From assembly GCF_002022445.1 (NCBI RefSeq), contig NZ_MUYE01000001.1:1247501-1311500 (forward strand): a stretch of 64,000 nucleotides of DNA, written 5' to 3'. Below are positions 53,737-63,893 of the stretch, in pieces. The first letter of the stretch is position 1, and every line of letters starts with the position of its first letter. Position numbers and translations under genes: made by a program. The stretch comes from Bartonella sp. AR 15-3. Lineage in GTDB: Bacteria > Pseudomonadota > Alphaproteobacteria > Rhizobiales > Rhizobiaceae. The notes beneath the pieces are model-generated. The model had not been told where the DNA came from. It ran no database searches and was given only the letters and a program-made list of their open reading frames with translations.

Positions 53737-54119
53737 ATTATATTCCTAACCCTTATATTTAAATTTTTTATTTCCCCTTTTATACTTCTTGATTACTCTT
53801 TATACTCTTTGACTACTTTTTATACTCTCTTTTAAATGTATAAATCTGAAAAAAACAAGTCATTATTTTTTTATTACTTACGATTAATCTTTTTTATTAT
53901 CAAGAAGATTTTTTAGATATCATTTATATTTCTTTTTTCTCCTTTATAAAGAAAATCTCGCATTACTTTTCCCCATTACATCATTCCCAATTACGTTATT
54001 CTATGTATCGAAGAAGTATTTTGTTTTTGTAGAGAGCTCTTCTTTAAAGTTTTTTAAGAAACACCTCTCCCCCATTTTCTTAGAATGATGCCTAAAAAGC
54101 CTCTTCTTCAATAGACCAG
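53737..54119. other. Intergenic region upstream of exbB
   Basis: 383 bases. A short tandem repeat (TTTATACTCTTTGACTACT and near copies, period about 20) lies at about 53779-53830, and may overlap the exbB promoter. No Irr-type palindrome seen here. Confidence 0.45.
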
Positions 54120-54144
54120 GGAACCAAGAAGATTTTATGACGTT
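54120..54144 (+). promoter_or_regulatory. EcfG-type stress promoter
   Basis: GGAAC at 54120-54124, a 16-base spacer, CGTT at 54141-54144: the full consensus of EcfG promoters. The first gene downstream starts at 54223, giving a leader of about 70 bases. Confidence 0.7.
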
Positions 54145-54222
54145 ACAAAACATGACTATTAGATTTTTATTTCAGTCAAATAATATCAATACTCTGTACA
54201 ATATAAGTCAATAGAAAGAATA

Positions 54223-54549
54223 ATGATTATGGCAAATAATAAAACAAACAACAAAACAGATACAGAAAAAAAACTAAAAAAACAGCTGGATCAATTACGT
54301 AATGAAATTGCAGGCATCACCTCAACCGTAAGTGACTTTGGTTCCAACAAAATGAATGAAGCAAAAAACAAAGCTGAACAACTTTACAGTTCAGCAAAAG
54401 AAAATAGCGAAGAGCTCCTATCACAAGCGAAAAGCAAGTATAGTGATCTAGAAAAAACAGTCAACCAACATGTTCGTGATCATCCTGGCAAGGCTCTTCT
54501 TATTGCGACAGGAATTGGTTTTATTCTTTCTCACTTGTTGCGCCGTTAA
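54223..54549 (+). CDS. DUF883 (ElaB/YqjD-like) membrane-anchored protein
   Basis: 108 residues: a charged helical region (about 10-85) then a C-terminal membrane anchor HPGKALLIATGIGFILSHLL ending RR, the YqjD/ElaB signature. In E. coli these proteins bind ribosomes at the inner membrane in stationary phase under RpoS; here an EcfG-type promoter lies upstream. Start at 54223 or 54229 (both ATG). Confidence 0.88.
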   Translation: MIMANNKTNNKTDTEKKLKKQLDQLRNEIAGITSTVSDFGSNKMNEAKNKAEQLYSSAKENSEELLSQAKSKYSDLEKTVNQHVRDHPGKALLIATGIGFILSHLLRR

Positions 54550-54552
54550 CCA

Positions 54553-54975
54553 ATGTATAAAGTGATCGCACCCCTTTTGAGCCACCTTGCTGGTGGAGGG
54601 CTTCAAAGCACTGTCAAGAAAATCCAAATCCAAACATTTTGCTATGGGATTATTGGAATTGCATTATTTATAGCCCTGATCTTTTTATGCATCATAGGTT
54701 TTCTCGCATTATGTTTGGTGATGTCTCCTCTTGCAGCAGCAAGTACATTATTTTTTATATGGCTTTTTGTTGCAGGACTCAGCGTTGTTCTTTGCAAGCT
54801 TTTAAAATCGTCCCATCGTCACAATCACCAAAAGCAGTGGGAAAAACAGCGTCATGAGCTTATAACAACTTCGGCCCTTTCCAGCCTTACGCTATTAAAC
54901 AAACATTTTCCTCTTGTTAAATTAGGGGGGCCTCTTCTCGGGCTTATGACTTATTTTCTCTGGAAAAAAAAATAA
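54553..54975 (+). CDS. YqjE-like/putative holin-superfamily membrane protein
   Basis: 140 residues with two adjacent membrane helices (about 30-56 and 60-83), followed by a basic loop and a third hydrophobic segment near the end. Three bases after the DUF883 gene, as in E. coli yqjD-yqjE. Databases often call such proteins phage holin family, but nothing here suggests lysis. Likely a stress-induced inner-membrane protein. Confidence 0.75.
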   Translation: MYKVIAPLLSHLAGGGLQSTVKKIQIQTFCYGIIGIALFIALIFLCIIGFLALCLVMSPLAAASTLFFIWLFVAGLSVVLCKLLKSSHRHNHQKQWEKQRHELITTSALSSLTLLNKHFPLVKLGGPLLGLMTYFLWKKK

Positions 54976-55645
54976 AAAAGACCTCCCTCAGAAAGAAGGG
55001 GGCACTTTTCGCACATCCAAAAGATGCTTGCTCTTCACCCAAAACCCTCCTCGAGAGGAATTCTTTTCAAGCTGAAGCCTTTTTGACAAAAGGACCCTTT
55101 GCTTTCAGGAATACTAAACCTGTAATCATTTTAATATTTTCTGTAACTAGAATAAGATCCGTCCAACAAATAGAATATTTTCTTTAGGACCAACGATACA
55201 CTCTCTTTTGCTTGGTATCACACAACAAACTTTGGCCACAAGCATATCACTGTTTTTGATAGATCATTTTTTTCAAAGACAACAAGAGCATACTCTTTCA
55301 CCACAAGAATATCTGTTTCTCCAATGGATTATTCTAAAATTCTTTCTCATATTCAATGCCTATAACAATAAAGCATTTTTACTGAATGATTTTATATTTT
55401 TATACTTTCCTTTGCTCATCATAAGAAGAGAATTGATAGAATAACTATAGCCTCTCTTACTTATATAAAAAGGAATGAGAGATTTCTCTCTGCAAAAGAT
55501 AAACACACAAGCAAAAGAGTAAGTTTTTATCCCACCTCTCACATAAATTGACGGCATTGTGCACAAATTTATGTCCTTGTGTATAAGGATTCACAGCAAT
55601 AAACAGAACAAAGCGCGCTCTTTTCTCAAAAGTTTTCCGCTCTTT
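54976..55645. other. Long intergenic region before the glmM end
   Basis: 670 bases, between convergent genes. A 78-codon open frame (55208-55444) lacks a ribosome site and looks accidental. No repeat or RNA gene recognised. Confidence 0.4.
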
Positions 55646-57007
55646 TCACTGCACTGCTTTAGTGCCATCATGCTGCACAAGAACATCGCTGATCTCTGCA
55701 ACAATCTCTTCAATTACTTCTTGATTGTCGCCTTCAGCCATTATGCGAATTAATGGTTCAGTTCCCGAGGAACGAACTACCAATCGTGCATCTTTGCCTA
55801 AACGTTTCTGTGCGCGATCGATTGCAGTTTTGACCTTAGATTTCTGCAATATATTTTTATTTTTAATTGCTATATTTTTTAAAATTTGTGGGACACTTTC
55901 AAAACACTGACATAAGTGGCTCATAGGATACTGCTTTTGCTGCATACAAGCAAGAATTTGCAAGGCAGCAACCAATCCATCACCGGTTGTTCCAAAATCA
56001 CTTAAGACGATATGCCCAGAAGACTCTCCACCCACATTGTATCCTTTTTGACACATAGCATCTACAACGTAGCGATCTCCCACATTTGTCCGAATGAGAT
56101 CCAATCCTTTGCTGTTTAAGAAGCGCTCAAGCCCCAGATTTGACATAATTGTCGTAACCACTCCATTGTTCTGCAACCTTTGCGTTTCATACCAATGCTC
56201 AGCAATAACAGCAATGATTTGATCCCCATCGACAGTTTGAGCTTTTTCATTAACCATGATCACCCGATCACCATCACCATCAAGAGCAATTCCAACATCG
56301 GCACGCACTTCATGCACTTTTCTTTTTAAAGACGTGAGATCCGTTGATCCGCATTTCTGATTAATATTAAAGCCCGTTGGCTCATTATTAATTGCAAAGA
56401 CTTCTGCTCCTAATTCCCATAATGCGCGTGGCGCTGCTTTATAAGTGGCGCCATTGGCACAGTCCACAACAATACGCAAAGAATCCAATCGTACATCGCG
56501 TGGCAAAGTTCGTTTAGCATATTCGATATAACGATAAATATCCCCTTCCACGCGCTTAGCACGACCGATTTCTGAAGATTCTGCTAAAGAGTGTAAAAGG
56601 TCTGTCTCAACCAGTTGTTCAATTTTGATTTCTATTTCATCGGAAAGTTTAAAACCATCGGGACCAAAAAGTTTAATACCATTATCATAAAAGGGATTAT
56701 GCGAAGCGGAAATCATCACGCCCAAATCAGCACGTAATGAACGGCATAACATAGCAACAGCAGGGGTTGGCACCGGTCCTAATAAGAAAGCATCCATTCC
56801 AGCAGCAGTCAATCCTGAAACCAAAGCATTTTCTAACATATAACCAGATAAACGTGTGTCTTTTCCAATAACCACGCGATGTGATTGTTCTTTTGTGCGA
56901 AAGAGAACACCAACTGCCATTCCTATTTTCATGGCAAAATCTGGTGTCATAGGAAAAAGATTGGCTTTCCCTCGAATTCCATCTGTACCGAAATATTTTC
57001 GTACCAT
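55646..57007 (-). CDS. glmM: Phosphoglucosamine mutase
   Basis: 453 residues. YFGTDGIRG at the N-terminus, phosphoserine loop [12 protein letters not shown] with Ser102, metal site DGDGDR (about 245) and C-terminal [15 protein letters not shown]. Converts glucosamine-6-P to glucosamine-1-P for UDP-GlcNAc. The order ftsH-glmM on the minus strand is usual for the group. Confidence 0.97.
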   Translation of the reverse strand: MVRKYFGTDGIRGKANLFPMTPDFAMKIGMAVGVLFRTKEQSHRVVIGKDTRLSGYMLENALVSGLTAAGMDAFLLGPVPTPAVAMLCRSLRADLGVMISASHNPFYDNGIKLFGPDGFKLSDEIEIKIEQLVETDLLHSLAESSEIGRAKRVEGDIYRYIEYAKRTLPRDVRLDSLRIVVDCANGATYKAAPRALWELGAEVFAINNEPTGFNINQKCGSTDLTSLKRKVHEVRADVGIALDGDGDRVIMVNEKAQTVDGDQIIAVIAEHWYETQRLQNNGVVTTIMSNLGLERFLNSKGLDLIRTNVGDRYVVDAMCQKGYNVGGESSGHIVLSDFGTTGDGLVAALQILACMQQKQYPMSHLCQCFESVPQILKNIAIKNKNILQKSKVKTAIDRAQKRLGKDARLVVRSSGTEPLIRIMAEGDNQEVIEEIVAEISDVLVQHDGTKAVQ

Positions 57008-57375
57008 TTTTTTCCTTTTACATAGATACTTCTCTTACAGCTCCGACATACTGCAATTTTTTACGTTTTGATTATTTTTTAAAATGAAGAAGAAATCTCT
57101 TATCAAAAGAACTTTTTTCCATTTTACTGAAGATATATCATAATGAATGAACTCCTAAGAGTTCTATACTCTCCGTCAAAAATTTTAATTTTCTTCCAGC
57201 TTTTACTGCACCCTCCTTCGCAACGCTTCTCTTTTTTCCTCACTGATTTTCTTAAACCCAACCTCACAGCTTTTATTCTCCTAGACAATACCATTCTGTC
57301 TTTAAAATTCTCTGAAGAATTTGAATAGATTTTTGTGATTATGATGCATAAAACTTTAATAATGATATGTTTTGA
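57008..57375. other. Gap between ftsH end and glmM start
   Basis: 368 bases, no gene seen; probably carries a separate glmM promoter. Confidence 0.4.
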
Positions 57376-59465
57376 CTAAGCATCATTAGCAGGAGTTTGT
57401 TTTTTCTTTAGCTCAGAAGTATGAGGCTTTTCTGTAGCTTTTTCTTTATTTGCAGAGATATTTCCTGTTTCAGCTTTATCAGATTTATTTGCTTCAGTTT
57501 TATTTTTTTTGTTTTGTAATTTTGTTTCAGCATCACTGGTCTCATCTTTGTGTGTCTGATTCTCTTCTTCAAGACTGAGAGTATTTTTTCTTCCTTTTTT
57601 CCCTACTTTAGGCACAACTGAAGATCGCGAACTTTGATTCTCACTTGCTTGTGAGCGAACAGGAGGTTTACCTTTAATGATATCATTAATTTCTTGACCT
57701 GTTAATGTTTCATATTCCAACAAGCCCTGAGCAATAGCCCACCACTGTTTCTTTTTTTCTTTCAAAATTTTTGTTGCACTTTTGTAAGCATCATCAATCA
57801 GCTTACGCACTTCAGCATCGATCATGCGGGCTGTCTCTTCAGAGATATTTTGTGTTCTTGCAACGGAATGCCCTAAAAAAACCTCATCTTGATTATCGCC
57901 ATAAGCAACATTTCCGAGAATATCGGAAAATCCCCATCGCGTGATCATTGCTCGTGCTAACTTTGTTGCTTGTTCAATATCAGATGCTGCTCCAGAGGTG
58001 ATATTTTCTTTTCCAAATTTCAATTCTTCGGCAACTCTTCCTCCCATCATGATAGCCAAACGTGAAATCATCCAACGATAACTCATAGAATAACGATCCC
58101 CTTCTGGCAATTGCATGACCATGCCCAGAGCTCTTCCCCTTGGCACAATTGTTGCTTTATGAACGGGGTCAGCAACAGGAACACTCAAAGCTACAATAGC
58201 ATGTCCTGCTTCGTGATAGGCTGTGAGTTCTTTTTCCTCTTGTGTCATAGCCGTTGAACGACGTTCAGCCCCATCATCACTTTATCTTTGGCGTCTTCAA
58301 ACTCTTGCATTGTCACCACTCTTTTATTACGGCTTGCAGCCATTAAAGCAGCTTCATTAACAAGATTCATCAAATCAGCTCCGGAAAATCCTGGTGTTCC
58401 CCTCGCTAATATTTTCAGATCAACATTAGGAGCCAGAGGCACATTCCGCACATGCACTTTTAAAATTTGTTCCCGTCCGGATACATCAGGATTTGGGACA
58501 ACAACTTGTCGATCGAACCGTCCAGGTCTTAACAAAGCAGGATCGAGTACATCAGGACGATTTGTTGCAGCAATTAAAATAATGCTTTCATTGGGTTCAA
58601 ATCCATCCATTTCAACCAGTAGCTGATTTAATGTTTGCTCGCGTTCATCATTTCCTCCGCCCAATCCTGCACCCCGATGACGCCCTACAGCATCAATTTC
58701 ATCGATAAAGATAATACAAGGGGCATTTTTTTTGGCTTGTTCAAACATATCACGAACACGGCTTGCTCCAACTCCCACGAACATTTCCACAAAATCCGAC
58801 CCAGAAATAGTAAAGAAGGGCACATTAGCTTCCCCTGCAACAGAACGAGCAAGCAAAGTTTTCCCTGTCCCTGGAGGCCCTACGAGCAAAACACCCCGTG
58901 GAATACGCCCACCTAAACGCTGAAATTTTTGTGGTTCCCGTAAAAAATCGACAATTTCTTGTAGATCCTGCTTAGCCTCTTCAACACCAGCAACATCTTG
59001 AAAAGTGACTCTTCCATGCGCTTCTGTAAGCAATTTTGCTTTTGACTTCCCAAAACCCATAGCGCCGCGTGATCCATTTTGCATCTGTCGCATAAAGAAA
59101 ATCCACGCCCCAACGATAATAATAACGGGAAGCAACGAAAATAATAAATTAAGAAAGATGTTATTTCCAGAACTTTCTGGAATAGCTTTAACATTGACTT
59201 TTTTGTTTTCCAATTTTTGCACCAACCCTGGATCTCTTGGTGCATAGGTTGAGATAGCCCTCTGATCTACAGTTTTTCCTACTAACTTTTGCCCTTGAAT
59301 AGTTACAGCTTTAAGCTCGCCATTCTCAACTTTCTGTAAAAATTCAGAATAAGATATTTCGCTATTTCCAGAGTGCTGGCTATCTCCATTAAAAAGAGAA
59401 AATAACACAATTAAAACAACAGCAATGATCCCCCAAATCAAAAGGGAGCGATAATTGGAATTCAT
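57376..59465 (-). pseudogene. ftsH: ATP-dependent zinc metalloprotease FtsH, split by frameshift
   Basis: The first frame (59465-58245) carries two membrane helices (about 7-27 and 105-127) and the AAA module with Walker A GPPGTGKT and [14 protein letters not shown]; it ends [15 protein letters not shown]. The second frame (58248-57376) carries the protease domain with HEAGH and the later Asp ligand region. Adding one base to the C4 run at 58269-58272 restores the normal junction [20 protein letters not shown] and a protein of about 696 residues with a Lys/Glu/Thr-rich C-terminal tail. FtsH is normally essential, so this may well be a sequence error; otherwise the two halves would be separate polypeptides. 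Confidence 0.9.
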
Positions 59466-59617
59466 ATTAAGCCCATTTATTTAAATAGAGATTCTTAAGA
59501 GTCGCGTCCAACATATAATCTTGTTTCTTCCTTGCCAAGATACAAGAACTATTTATTATCTTTTAAAATGATTTTTCTTCGTCTTTTCCCCTTTTTTCTT
59601 TAAATCTTAATTTTTAC

Positions 59618-61090
59618 TCAATTAAAATTGAAGAAAGATCCTACAACATCGACAATCGGTGCATCTTCTTGTGACACCAACCAATGAAACGGCGCCATAA
59701 TGCGTTTGATTATAATATTGCGTCGACAATAAAAATGATATGTCAATTCTGGAATATCAACTCCTTTTTCATTAGAAATCATCACCAACGATTGCAAAGA
59801 GGGAAAATGGGGAGCTTCGAGATCACCTTTACCTTGATTGAGATAATCTTTCAGGTGAAGTAAATCCGCAGGCCCTACGCATATGGCTGTTGTATCATGA
59901 TTAATAATTTGATAGCGCTGATCCCATATAAAGGTTTCTCCCGGAGCAATAGTTGCTTTTTGAATATGACGTGCTTCGCGCCATATAGCAAGTCCTTTTC
60001 GGCTATATTCAATAACCGCCCCAGCCAGAGTAAACCGTTTTTTTTCTAGATCATGTAAACATAATTTTTGATCCAGAGCGGCCAATTTTTGAGAAGACAG
60101 CAAATATGAGCTTCCCCCCATTAAAACAATAAAAAGCCCAACAACAAAGGGGAAGGCATGATGTTGCTGTAAAAAGGAAGGAGGCTTTCCGATAAAACAG
60201 TGCCCATACTCCACAGTGATATCCAAGGCTAAAATCAAATCTGCAACCTTTTGCGCTTGTACCCGACGTTGCACTGTAGCTTTATGAACTTTTTGAGCGA
60301 TTTCAGTAAGCTTTTTTTGATGAAGAAAATGACGCACACGCACACGCTCAAATTTTAAGTCTTCATTTGTTGGATCATCAATCCATGTTGATCCCCGTAA
60401 AGACAAATAAGCACGCAACGTTTTACGTCTAACCCCAAGTAATGGCCGAATCAAACGCACTTTGCCATACAACAAAGCTTCTCTTGGCATACAAGATAAA
60501 CCGCGCTCATATCTTTCTTCGTCCTTTTGGACCAACCTTTTGTGACTATTTTCTTTTGATATCTCCATTTCTTCATTTGCAGGCGCCTTATCCTTTTCTC
60601 TATCTTTCCATGGCATTTCTGAAGTTTCGTGTCGAGCCGCTTCCGTTTTCTTTTGACTCCGTTGAACACGCATTTGATAAGTTTCAGCCTGATCATTGAG
60701 CGTATGCCCTGTCATAATCAGTGTTGCACCTTGTTTTTGTGCTTCTTTGAACAATAAATCATATCGCGCAATCCGCGCTTTTTCGCTTATTTTTGTTTGT
60801 GGTTTTTTGCCTTCCCATCGTACAATGATATGTTTTATCTGAAAGGCATAGCAAATTTTTGCAACATTTTCTGCTTCATACGCTGATTCTTCACGTAATT
60901 GATGATCAATTGTTACAACAATCACTTCTGGAGCAATGGGCAATGTTTTTAAATGCTCTTTGACCAAAAACAATAAAGCTAATGAATCACTCCCTCCAGA
61001 AACCCCTAAAATCAATTTCTGACAATGAGAAAAATCTGTTTTTTTAAAAAGATTTTTTGCTAATTTAATGGACACTGGGAACGACTTCAC
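59618..61090 (-). CDS. tilS: tRNA(Ile)-lysidine synthase
   Basis: 490 residues. PP-loop SGGSDSLALLFLVKEH at about 31, TGHTLNDQAETYQMR and LGVRRKTLRAYLSLRG, DDPTNED. Adds lysine to C34 of tRNA-Ile(CAU) so it reads AUA. A charged insertion (about 133-195, Lys/Glu-rich) separates the two conserved blocks, and the C-terminal region is long. Downstream is ftsH, the usual order. Confidence 0.94.
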   Translation of the reverse strand: MKSFPVSIKLAKNLFKKTDFSHCQKLILGVSGGSDSLALLFLVKEHLKTLPIAPEVIVVTIDHQLREESAYEAENVAKICYAFQIKHIIVRWEGKKPQTKISEKARIARYDLLFKEAQKQGATLIMTGHTLNDQAETYQMRVQRSQKKTEAARHETSEMPWKDREKDKAPANEEMEISKENSHKRLVQKDEERYERGLSCMPREALLYGKVRLIRPLLGVRRKTLRAYLSLRGSTWIDDPTNEDLKFERVRVRHFLHQKKLTEIAQKVHKATVQRRVQAQKVADLILALDITVEYGHCFIGKPPSFLQQHHAFPFVVGLFIVLMGGSSYLLSSQKLAALDQKLCLHDLEKKRFTLAGAVIEYSRKGLAIWREARHIQKATIAPGETFIWDQRYQIINHDTTAICVGPADLLHLKDYLNQGKGDLEAPHFPSLQSLVMISNEKGVDIPELTYHFYCRRNIIIKRIMAPFHWLVSQEDAPIVDVVGSFFNFN

Positions 61091-62145
61091 TCCTCATTGA
61101 AAGCACACTGACACAAACACTTCCAATATTTTAGTCTCTTTTGATTTATCTCCAAGGTATCATGAACTTTACTCTTTTGATCAATCCATTATGCACCTCA
61201 TTAAGATCAGTAAAATCTCAGTATCATAAAATATTTTGACCTCTCAACCCTCTACATGAAAGAGAGGATAGCGCTTCGTAAAACTCTTTTTTCACTCTAT
61301 AGCTGCAACAGCATACTCAAAGAGCTACAATAAAATACCCCAAGTTGCTACAACAGAACATTCAAGTTGCATCTCTTAAAGAATTGAATTCAGAACACTT
61401 ACTTAAATGGCGTATAAATTCTTTTATCCTCAGGATAAAAACGAAAATCTCCAGTCACAGTGATTATTATATAGCATATGGAACTGAAACCCTCCACAGC
61501 ATTGTATAAAAAATGTGCTTCGTTGCCTTAAGGTTGTCTCCAATAACTTCCCGTATTATTTATAATTGCTTTTTGTTTATCCCTGGAAAATCATTCCATG
61601 GATCATTATCTGACCGTCACAGCCTTTTTAATCCTTTCCCACATCGACTCTCTTTGCAGTTTTAAAAACTGATACACCTACCGAGAAGCCTAATACATAA
61701 AGGATTACGAATACAATAAAGGACTCTTTCTTGTTTATATTCTTGTTTATAAAAAATGCTTTTTTCCTTTTTGTTATGCTGTTATGCGCAAACACACCTG
61801 TAGACTTTTTACTTTGAAAAAGCATAGAATATCTTTTTATCTGAAGGAAAAGAGAAGAAAAGAATTTTTTAAATATTGTACAAAAAAGCGCATAAACGGA
61901 ACTCAAATGAAGAGAAAACTTTCTACCCTGTTATTCCCTTTCTATCTCTGCCTATATTTACTTCTTTCTTTTATTCCTCCGCAGCACTTTATTCCTTTAC
62001 TCAGCCCCACTTACTGGTCTTTTTTAGCCCTTTATCGTCTTTATAATAACTTCTCGTATTATTAACGACTAAAACAGCACGTCGATTTTGGTTCCAACAA
62101 GAGATATTATCACAACTGGTCTCTTTTTTAGCCCTTTATCGTCTT
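61091..62145. other. Long non-coding stretch where cpoB/ybgF is usually found
   Basis: About 1 kb between pal and tilS. In related Rhizobiales this interval holds cpoB (ybgF). Here only short unsupported frames remain and I could not recognise CpoB sequence. Its right end holds a duplicate of the pal 3' end. Confidence 0.5.
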
Positions 62146-62221
62146 TTAATGACTTCTCGTATTATTAACGACTAAAACAGCACGTCGATTTTGGTTCCAA
62201 CAAGAGATATTATCACAAATT
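62016..62221. repeat. ~103-bp imperfect tandem duplication of the pal 3' end
   Basis: Segment 62016-62118 recurs at 62119-62221. Both contain TTAGCCCTTTATCGTCTT, CTTCTCGTATTATTAACGAC and CGTCGATTTTGGTTCCAACA. The right copy is the true end of pal; the left copy lies just downstream of its stop. Confidence 0.8.
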
Positions 62222-62652
62222 GCTACAGGTCTTTCTTTTCCGTAAGAGACCGTATTCATTCTCTGGGAAGATACACCCAAAGAAATAAGATAATCACGCA
62301 CCGCAACGGCACGACGTTGCCCAAGAGCTAAATTGTACTCACGCGTTCCGCGTTCATCGGCATGGCCTTCAATCGTAATAAAATAGTGCGGATAACGAAG
62401 CAACCATTCTGCTTGACGTGCTAAAATATATTCGGCATCGGATTCAATAGAAGAGGAATCCAAACTAAAAAAAATGCGATCTCCAACATTAACAGTAAAA
62501 TCTTGTGACGAACCCGCCTGTACATTATTGAAACCAGAATTACTGACAGAGTTGTTTGTATCAATACTCTTTTTGCCACAACCGATCAAAGTTAACAACA
62601 AACAAAAGACTACCCCGAGTGGATAATGGATAACATTTCGAAGAGAATTCAT
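62146..62652 (-). CDS. pal: Peptidoglycan-associated lipoprotein Pal
   Basis: 168 residues. Lipobox LTLIGC with Cys25; C-terminal OmpA-like domain with peptidoglycan-binding GHADERGTREYNLALGQRRA. Pal anchors the outer membrane to peptidoglycan in the Tol-Pal system needed for constriction at division. tolB, normally just upstream, is not next to it; the next gene upstream is trcR. Confidence 0.95.
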   Translation of the reverse strand: MNSLRNVIHYPLGVVFCLLLTLIGCGKKSIDTNNSVSNSGFNNVQAGSSQDFTVNVGDRIFFSLDSSSIESDAEYILARQAEWLLRYPHYFITIEGHADERGTREYNLALGQRRAVAVRDYLISLGVSSQRMNTVSYGKERPVAICDNISCWNQNRRAVLVVNNTRSH

Positions 62653-62866
62653 AAACCCGTTCTCCTTATTTTACTATTATCATAAATATTATATGCCTTA
62701 CTTTTTATAATCTTTTCGAAATAAAAGCTTGCTCTTTTTTATTTTCTCTTCCTTCTTCCATCTTTGGTAGATGTTTCACTGAGCTTTTCGCTCATTTTTC
62801 TCTCCAGCCTCTCTCTTCAGCTTTATCTAAGATTTTCTGCTTTACTTTTACAGCTTTGCTCATTTT
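62653..62866. other. Gap between trcR end and pal start
   Basis: 214 bases, T-rich, no gene; likely holds a pal promoter. Confidence 0.35.
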
Positions 62867-63562
62867 TTATTCTTGTTCTTCTTCTTGAGGTTTTTTTTGC
62901 AAAGCGTTGAGTTTAGCAAACACCGTATCAGCATCGAGATTCTTATCAAAAGTTTTTTCAAATTCACTCTCATCCAGAGTGGCATTCTCTGTCACTGATG
63001 TTGGAAGTAAAGTTTTATCTCCCTCCATAGGCAAAGGAAGATTTTTTATTGCCCGTTGTAATTCAAAATCCAAATCAATTTGCGAACATAACCCTAAGCC
63101 TACGGGATCCAGAGGAACTAAATTATTACTATTCCAATGGGTTCTGTTACGAATTTGCTCAATAGTTCCTTTAGTTGTGCCAATCAATCGTGCGATTTGC
63201 GCATCTTTTAATTCAGGATGATTGAGAATCAACCATAAGATCCCATTGGGGCGATCTTGACGCCGAGACAAAGGAATATAGCGTGCGCCTTTGCGCTTAG
63301 TTTGAGGAACCTGTACTTTTGATGCAGAAATTTTTAATCGCGCTGTTGCATCTGCTTCGACACGTGCGATTTCACTCCGTGTTAACTGACCAGAACTAAT
63401 AGGATCCAAACCTCTAATTCCGTGTGCCGCTTCACCATCAGCAATTGCTTTGACCTCTAACACATGTAATTGACAAAACTCGGCGATCTGATCAAAAGAA
63501 AGTGCTGTATTATCGACTAACCAAACAGCTGTTGCTTTGGGCATCAAAAGTTGCGTTGACAT
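62867..63562 (-). CDS. trcR: Cell-cycle transcriptional regulator TrcR (DUF1013)
   Basis: 231 residues. DUF1013: MPKATAVWLVDNTALSFDQI at the start, HGIRGLDPISSGQLTRSEIA, YIPLSRRQDRPNGILWLILN and DAQIARLIGTTKGTIEQIRN, the last a helix-turn-helix. TrcR is an RNA-polymerase-bound regulator in Alphaproteobacteria. The acidic C-terminal tail is typical. Divergent from yebC. Confidence 0.93.
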   Translation of the reverse strand: MSTQLLMPKATAVWLVDNTALSFDQIAEFCQLHVLEVKAIADGEAAHGIRGLDPISSGQLTRSEIARVEADATARLKISASKVQVPQTKRKGARYIPLSRRQDRPNGILWLILNHPELKDAQIARLIGTTKGTIEQIRNRTHWNSNNLVPLDPVGLGLCSQIDLDFELQRAIKNLPLPMEGDKTLLPTSVTENATLDESEFEKTFDKNLDADTVFAKLNALQKKPQEEEQE

Positions 63563-63893
63563 ATTTATTATATCCTTTTATCGACCTCTTCTTGAGGCAG
63601 GTTACTGCCCACTCTGAAACTTTAACCTTTTATTATAGAAGACTTTCACCCTATCCTAACAAGATGACACACAAAACAAATCACTTAATAACCATGAAAT
63701 CATAATCTTTATATCCTGATTTTTGGCTCACGACAAGAGATCTCTCTCATACATAACAATCATAATCAGAATGTCTTTACCTTTGAGAAGAATTTTTTTA
63801 TAAAGATTTTCTTTAATCTCGTTGCTCTTTTTTTTATGGTAGATTTATCCCACAAAAAGTAAAGTGTTTGATCATCCAACAAAAAGGTAAGCC
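63563..63893. other. Divergent trcR-yebC intergenic region
   Basis: 331 bases with the promoters of both genes; no palindrome or RNA gene noticed. Confidence 0.4.

Noticed and set aside
54553-54975. Holin of the phage-like lysis system
   Set aside because: Paired with a DUF883 gene as in yqjD-yqjE, far from the lysis cassette, and behind a stress promoter.
55208-55444. 78-codon plus-strand frame
   Set aside because: No ribosome site; hydrophobic residues reflect AT-rich DNA.
57143-57328. 61-codon plus-strand frame between ftsH and glmM
   Set aside because: No ribosome site or family pattern.
61628-61906. 92-codon minus-strand frame as remnant of cpoB
   Set aside because: No TPR or CpoB pattern; AT-rich chance frame.
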